Assembly: GCF_000275845.1 (NCBI RefSeq)
Contig: NW_006766891.1
Span: 623,903 to 687,902, forward strand
Length of the DNA: 64,000 nucleotides
Source of the DNA: Dichomitus squalens LYAD-421 SS1
Lineage: Eukaryota; Basidiomycota; Agaricomycetes; Polyporales; Polyporaceae
Direction of reading: 5' to 3'
This document shows, in pieces, positions 58,935-64,000 of this stretch. The notes beneath the pieces were generated by a model. It saw nothing but the letters and a program-made list of their open reading frames with translations. It ran no database searches and was not told the origin of the DNA. The translations under genes were made by a program, and so were the position numbers. How positions within the stretch are numbered: the first letter of the stretch is position 1; every line of letters starts with the position of its first letter.

Positions 58935-59368
58935 NNNNNNNNNNNNNNNNNNNNNNNNNNNNNNNNNNNNNNNNNNNNNNNNNNNNNNNNNNNNNNNNNN
59001 NNNNNNNNNNNNNNNNNNNNNNNNNNNNNNNNNNNNNNNNNNNNNNNNNNNNNNNNNNNNNNNNNNNNNNNNNNNNNNNNNNNNNNNNNNNNNNNNNNNN
59101 NNNNNNNNNNNNNNNNNNNNNNNNNNNNNNNNNNNNNNNNNNNNNNNNNNNNNNNNNNNNNNNNNNNNNNNNNNNNNNNNNNNNNNNNNNNNNNNNNNNN
59201 NNNNNNNNNNNNNNNNNNNNNNNNNNNNNNNNNNNNNNNNNNNNNNNNNNNNNNNNNNNNNNNNNNNNNNNNNNNNNNNNNNNNNNNNNNNNNNNNNNNN
59301 NNNNNNNNNNNNNNNNNNNNNNNNNNNNNNNNNNNNNNNNNNNNNNNNNNNNNNNNNNNNNNNNNNNN
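58935..59368. other. Assembly gap (434 N)
   Basis: A run of unknown bases. Nothing can be said about its content, and any reading frame spanning it is meaningless. Its true length may be shorter than shown, or even negative, given the duplicated flanks. Confidence 0.99.
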
Positions 59369-59713
59369 ACGACCACTTCATTGTCTCGGCTCCTGCTTAC
59401 TGCCTGCCCATACGTATTATATTGTATCGCATAGCGTAGAAGTCGATTTTAATGGTATTTTTCATTTACATGCATACTTATCCTAAGGTCGCTCCCGCAA
59501 GTTTGGGGTATTGAGGTCTTCGCGGCGCTGCTGCTCATCCCACCTTGTATGGGGACGAATAGCAGGAGGAAGACAACGTCCGTAAAGACCATCATCGGGG
59601 TGCCAGCATCAGCAGATGTCAGAGGGAAGAATACCCAACACCCTGCTGCAAAGATTGGCTACTTCGCGCAACATCATGTCGACGAGCTCCACCAGTACCC
59701 TGCTCTGCTCTCT
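59369..59713. repeat. Right copy of the gap-flanking duplication
   Basis: 345 bp nearly identical to 58588-58934, in the same orientation, starting at the first base after the gap. Confidence 0.8.
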
Positions 59714-59804
59714 CCTTCATAGAGGAGAGGAATCCGGAGTGCGCGGAGCAAGCGATTCCGTGCGCACCTGGCAAGTACAGGATCAGAGCCAACGCTCTCC
59801 AGCC

Positions 59805-60113
59805 TGGCGCTCCCTAAGCGGGAGCTAGATGGTTCCCATTGTGTTCGCTTTGGCGACGTTCAGGTCGTCTCCCCAGTTTCTTCAAGTTGTCTTGGACGAG
59901 CCGACGGACCACCTCAACTACCTGATGACAGAGGCACTTTGGAGATGGAGGCGTTATTGATAATTGGGCACAGTGCACATCGTAACCCATGACCAGTCCT
60001 TTGTCTCCAAGGCAGCTGAGCAGGTTTATGCAGTAGGGAAAGGTCAATTAGTGTACTTAGAGGGAGGCATGGAGGAGTACGTCATATTGTATCGGAAAAG
60101 CGATCTCAAGTGA
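59805..60113 (+). pseudogene. ABC-F-type ATPase, C-terminal remnant
   Basis: The frame reads SLSGS-stop-MVPIVFALATF, VVLDEPTDHLN, a double stop, then VHIVTHDQSFVSKAAEQVYA and LVYLEGGMEEY, ending KSDLK-TGA (60111-60113). This is the signature, Walker B and switch-His order of an ABC-F ATPase (GCN20/ARB1 type). Breaks are TAG 59826-59828 inside the signature motif and TGA TAA 59958-59963. No Walker A is visible upstream within the sequenced bases, although the gap could hide part of it. A decayed fragment, lying between the two GAGTC-rich inverted arms. Confidence 0.82.
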
Positions 60114-60917
60114 CAACTGCATTGGGCTTGTATGTTATTTTGTGATGTAGACTAGATGAGGGCTCGCCGATTGCACTAGACAGATGTTGTGTGCAATTAC
60201 CTACTACCGCCGATTGAGGACGGCGGAAGCCGTTTCTTCGAGCTGGTTTACATTCGCCAGTGGCAGGGTTCGTGCCATTAGTCTCATATATTCCGTAGAC
60301 AACACGATACTATACGTGGACGCGTCAATGGCTTGTATCTAGTGTTGCCACGAACTAGTATGTACGTGCACCCCTTTGCGCTGGCACAAGAAATTCGCAA
60401 AAGGCGCCAGGGGGATCTAGCGGCAATCAGCAGTGCCTTGCTTGGCCAGATCATGTGATCCCCGGAGTCCGGCGGAGTCCGCCAGACTCGCTGGACTCAA
60501 CGGTCTCGATGTTCTCCATTGGCTGATGTGGAACTTCACGTTTTGGCTAACTGACCGAACGCGACGGCAGCTAGGCGCGTCCAGCCCGTCAAGAGCACCC
60601 GGAGGGTGTGTTGCCGCGGCTGACCGCGCATACATACCCAGATACTGGCGACTTGGCCCCGCTTGATTCAGCGAAGCCAAAGTTGACCGCGCCCAGACTA
60701 CGGAGCCAGCGCAGCAACACGTCCCTTGCGTCTGTTCACAAGCGGATGCACAATCACGGGCGAGCTGGTGTGAATCTCCGTCCAGCGAGTGCTGAGCCGC
60801 GCCCTCGTGTCATACAGTGGTCTGATAAAGTGGCCCTGGGTACGATACAGGTACATCCAAACTGCAAAAGACATTGGCCCAAAGTAAGTGACGCACGTCG
60901 TACATACCGAAATCCCC
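60114..60917. other. Spacer downstream of RAD18
   Basis: No gene supported. It includes the right inverted-repeat arm (60451-60511) and the RAD18 3' region. Confidence 0.4.
60451..60511. repeat. GAGTC-rich inverted repeat, right arm
   Basis: TCATGTGATCCCCGGAGTCC and on to GGACTCAACGGTCTCGAT, the imperfect reverse complement of 58449-58508. The interior between the arms holds the gap and the ABC-F remnant. Confidence 0.6.
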
Positions 60918-62484
60918 TTAGCCCTCGTCGACATCGATCACCTCACGCACGGGCGTCGACCTCCCATCCCGCGTCTGCCCATCAGCCTCAGCACCCGCAG
61001 AGCCCGCCCCGTCCGGACCAGGAGAGCCCGCCTTCGCCGCCGCGGGCTTCTTCGGGCGCGCGGCCTCGGTGAGCCTCGCAAACGCCGCCTTGTTCGCCCT
61101 CTACGTCCCCTCGTCAGCTCTCCGCCCCCTCCCCCTCTGAAAAGCAGCAACAGCAAAAACAGGCGCACCTGGTATGCGACCGCGTCCTCGACGACCACCC
61201 GCCTTCCCCTGCCCTCCGCGTCCTCCGCGCGGCGCAAATCCTGGCGGAGCTGCTCGAGCGTGCGCCGCTGGCGCGCCGCGCGGTCGACGTTCGCGTTGTA
61301 GAGCACGACCCAGCGCGCGTGCCGCCGCGCGAGCGCGGCCTTGTCCCCATGCGCGGGGAGGTCCCACGCGGCGAGCATCTCCGCGATGCGCTTCTGCGGG
61401 TGGATGTCGTACGCGACCTTGGGGAGGTGCTGCTCCGCGTCCGTGTCGGAGAGGGGGTCGGGGGTTGCGCTGTGTACGGGCGGGGCGCGAGGAGTCAGTA
61501 GTCAGTATGGGGAGGGGGGGGCGGAGGGGGCGAGCATGGAGGACGGGAGGCGCACCGCGACTTTCCCTTTCCCTTTCCCTTTCCCTTGCCGCCCTTCGAG
61601 GGGGCGCTGCCTCCGCCCCCCGCGAGGAGCCGCGACCACTGCTGCTTCTGCTTGCTTTTTGCGGCGTCGGGCAGAGGGGCGCTCGCAGAGCCTTCGGAGA
61701 GGTAGCGCTTGCACCCGCTGTCGATGTGCATGTTGATGCTGCTGGACGGCACGTCCTTCTGACAGATCGGGCAGGCCACCAAGTCTATCGCAGCCGTCGG
61801 TGGTTCAGTAAACGTGCGCTCGCGGGTGGGCGTGGAGGCCATGTACCTGGGAGGGGAGTGATGTCAGGGGTAGACGAACCAGAGGGCACGGGGCTGGAGG
61901 GCATGGCGACCGCTTCGTCGTCGGAGCTCGCTGAGGGGCCGGGGGAGGCGAGTCTCCTGCGTTTGCGCCCCGCGTGCCCGGAGGCGTTGGGGTCGGGGCG
62001 ATTGTGTGGAAGCGTTTCAGGTTGCTCCTTCCGTTTCTGTTCCTCTTGGGCGTAGCGGAGCACTAGCGGCCTGGGTGAAGGGAGCACATGTAGGGCGTCA
62101 TGAAGTAACAGCGGGGCGGAGCTCACCTAGCTGCCTGCCACGCTTGCACCGCAGTCTCCATAGCTACGTTCTTGCGCAGATGGACCTCAGTGGCTGGCTT
62201 GCGACAAGTCGGACACTGGGGTTGCTCGGGCAGTGCGGAGCGTATGCACTGCAGAGCACTTGAGTCTCGGGACGTCTGGGGCGATGAACGGGCGGACACT
62301 CACGCACCGCGGAGCAGAAGGTGTGGCCACAGTTAAGGGAGACAGGGGCGTCGTAGAAGTCGCGGCATATACTGCATCGGAGGGCGTCGTCGAAGGCTCG
62401 GAGACCAGGGGTGGTGGTGTCGTCGGGGAAGTCGGTGGAGTCTGAGATGTCCTGAGCGAGGAGCCTGTCGAGCATTGAGGCCAT
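60918..62484 (-). CDS. RAD18: RAD18-like postreplication repair E3 ubiquitin ligase
   Basis: Rad18 pairs with Rad6 to monoubiquitinate PCNA at stalled replication forks in the nucleus. The start MASMLDRLLAQDISDSTDFP lies at 62484. The C3HC4 RING is split by an intron: LRCSICRDFYDAPVSLNCGH, TFCSA, then CIRSALPEQPQCPTCRKPAT. LRKNVAMETAVQAWQAAR follows, typical of Rad18. A UBZ4 zinc finger reads LVACPICQKDVPSSSINMHI then DSGCKRYL (CCHC). A GKGKGKGKGK run encoded by CTTTCC repeats precedes the SAP domain, IHPQKRIAEMLAAWDLPAHG then DKAALARRHARWVVLYNANV. The tail ends PVREVIDVDEG. About six exons, with unusually high GC through 61.0-61.8 kb. The stop TAA is at 60918-60920. Confidence 0.93.
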
Positions 62485-62658
62485 TGCGGCTGCCTAGCAT
62501 GGGCGACGCAGTGAGGGACAGCCGGTGAATGCGCGAGGCGGAGACTGTGGCTGCAGCGCTGCAGAGCGAGGCCCGGGAGTCGGACCAACGACGCGACGCG
62601 ACCCCGCGAGCCAACTCGCCCTGTGACTCGCATCGACGCGTCACTGTCACGTGACTGC

Positions 62659-64000
62659 ATGCGCGTGCCACCAGCTGCAAGCATTCGCGCATACACCTCC
62701 CCCTTGGTCCGCAACGTTGTTGATGCATCTCAGCCGGCAGACTCTCGCGACGAACTCCGAGCCGGTATGCTGCCAGCGCAGGATATGGCGGCCGTCGAGG
62801 AGCCCATGGGCAATGGGCCGTCGCAAACGTACAACTCCTCGTCGCCGATGAACACTCTACCGCCGGAGCTGCTTGGACTTATCCTCACATTCCTCGTCCT
62901 GCCTATGAATCTGCAACCCAAACTACGCGGTGCACGAGGGACTATGCTACCCGACCCCCTATACGACCGCCCAGCTCAAGTTCCATCAATGAATGCGGAT
63001 ATTCTTGGGGTAACGCACGTTTGCAAGTACTGGCGTGCGGTGGCCATCCGAACTCCTGATCTATGGGCGTCGTTCGCCGTCTTCCATCCGGACCTCGCGC
63101 AGGAGTGTTTGGTACGCTCGAAGACCGTCCCCCTGTCCCTTTCCATAGAGTACGCCGTTTCGCCGCATGTCACTCCCATCCTTGGAGACTCGGCCCATCG
63201 CCTTCGTTCAGTGTACGTTCGCCAGAAGACGAATATAATAGAGTCGGTATGGCGCCAGCAGCTTGTCACGCGTCCGGCTCCCTGCCTAGAAGAGCTGTTC
63301 GTCGAGGATAGCGAACGGCACTTTCGGCTCGACGGCCCTCCCCTCCCGGAGGATGCGACATCTCCACTGCCAGTGATGTTCAGCGGCGTTATCCCACGTC
63401 TACGCACCCTCGTCCTCAGAGGCGTACCTATGACATTCACTTCCCCCCGACACCCTGATCCACCTTGAGCTTGGGGAACTATACTTAGCACCACTTCGCT
63501 CGTTCTCATCTTTTCTCGCGATGCTTCGGAGTTGTCCATCACTCGGAATCGTGAACATACGCGGCTGGTTCGAAGTCGCTTCCGATCCTGTCGCACTCCC
63601 GAAGCTGGAAAAGCTGTATATGGAGCTTGAGCTTAGGCTAGCTCCGGGAGTCTTGCTCGCGTCCCTAGCTCTCCCATCTAACGCTGACGTAGCTGTCCTC
63701 CCCGCTGTGCTTGAAGAGGGACTCTTCCCGACACTACTAGGCGCCATTACCCCATCTTCTGCTCCACCGTGCTTTCAAAGCTTCCGCTGTCTCAGTGCTT
63801 CATGGGATGGCGTTGGCGAATGGCATATGCAAGCCTACCGCCGGACTACCGCACAGTCGGGCCGACCCGCACTCGAAGTCGACGGGAGGGACGCAACGTG
63901 GGCAGCGCCCGGTGTGCCAGAGCATTGGGCTGGCTTCCTCTACGACTGGCCATTCGATCCCTCCCGGATCGAAACGCTCATTCTGGACCACCGCCCGGAC
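62659..64000 (+). CDS. F-box protein, frame-broken and cut by the window end
   Basis: A probable SCF substrate adaptor of the type expanded in agaricomycetes. The F-box reads MNTLPPELLGLILTFLVLP (about 62848), followed by VTHVCKYWRAVAIRTPDLWA, SLSIEYAVSPHVTPIL, RLRSVYVRQKTNIIES and IPRLRTLVLRGVPMTF. The frame then ends at TGA 63466-63468. Shifting by one base gives TLIHLELGELYLAPLRSFSS, then GIVNIRGWFEVASDPVALPK, and on to the window edge. The break falls at a run of six C (near 63444); with five C the frame would be continuous. The start is uncertain: ATG 62659 (MRVPPAASIRAYTSPLVRN) or 62768 (MLPAQDMAAVEE). Either a one-base sequencing error or a real frameshift; continues beyond 64000. Confidence 0.75.

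Noticed and set aside
58668..59486. Long frames crossing the N gap
   Set aside because: They consist mostly of unknown bases, so no protein can be inferred.
1..64000. CRISPR arrays, tRNA or rRNA genes
   Set aside because: No regularly spaced repeats and no cloverleaf or rRNA signature was noticed on reading; a tRNA scan would be needed to exclude a single tRNA.

Overview
The window is nuclear DNA from a filamentous fungus, almost certainly an agaricomycete basidiomycete. The genes are split by many short GT-AG introns (about 50-70 nt), intergenic spaces are short, coding GC is high, and the gene content fits: a multi-exon membrane P450 with CYP63-like features, a twin-cupredoxin Ser-rich secreted protein, F-box genes, and fungal MOT1, PAN2, NOT4 and RAD18. 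There is no bacterial-style operon structure. Gene spans below run from start codon to stop codon and include introns. Splice sites were assigned by eye from GT-AG borders and preservation of reading frame.

Layout. 0.7-3.2 kb: mitochondrial succinate dehydrogenase flavoprotein (+). 3.7-4.6 kb: pirin-like cupin (+). 4.7-7.4 kb: a tandem pair of short-chain dehydrogenases (-), the first intact and the second a clear pseudogene. 8.0-12.6 kb: SPF45-like splicing factor and a JMJD5-like JmjC protein (both -). 13.1-19.7 kb: MOT1/BTAF1 Snf2 ATPase (+). 20.2-21.1 kb: Ser/Thr-rich membrane-anchored surface protein (-). 22.1-22.9 kb: small alpha/beta-barrel-like protein (-), with a paralogue at 39.2-40.0 kb (+). 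24.7-26.0 kb: Lcp5/neuroguidin (+), convergent with PAN2 (26.2-30.4 kb, -). 31.2-33.7 kb: cytochrome P450 (+). 36.3-38.3 kb: secreted agmatinase/arginase-family enzyme (+). 40.2-45.8 kb: NOT4 E3 ligase (-). 46.5-47.0 kb: PDCD5 (-). 47.5-51.7 kb: tandem paralogues with a T5orf172 (GIY-YIG-like) domain (+). 52.3-53.7 kb: two-domain cupredoxin surface protein (+). 60.9-62.5 kb: RAD18 (-). 62.7 kb to the end: F-box protein (+), frame-broken and cut by the window edge.

The housekeeping stretches are compact. About 53.9-60.9 kb is different. It holds an unrecognised decayed gene split by a 567-bp hAT-like MITE with a perfect 8-bp target duplication, a gene-poor tract, a pair of GAGTC-rich inverted repeats about 1.9 kb apart, an assembly gap of 434 N whose flanks are near-identical copies of each other, and a decayed ABC-F ATPase tail. 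A second 567-bp copy of the same MITE lies in opposite orientation at 35.0-35.6 kb.

Functional threads: mRNA decay and transcription control are well represented (PAN2, NOT4, MOT1, SPF45). No co-regulated pathway or biosynthetic cluster is evident, and I see no convincing new multi-gene system. The most informative signals are the MITE pair with its disrupted host frame, the tandem T5orf172 paralogues, and the mapped lesions in the SDR pseudogene.
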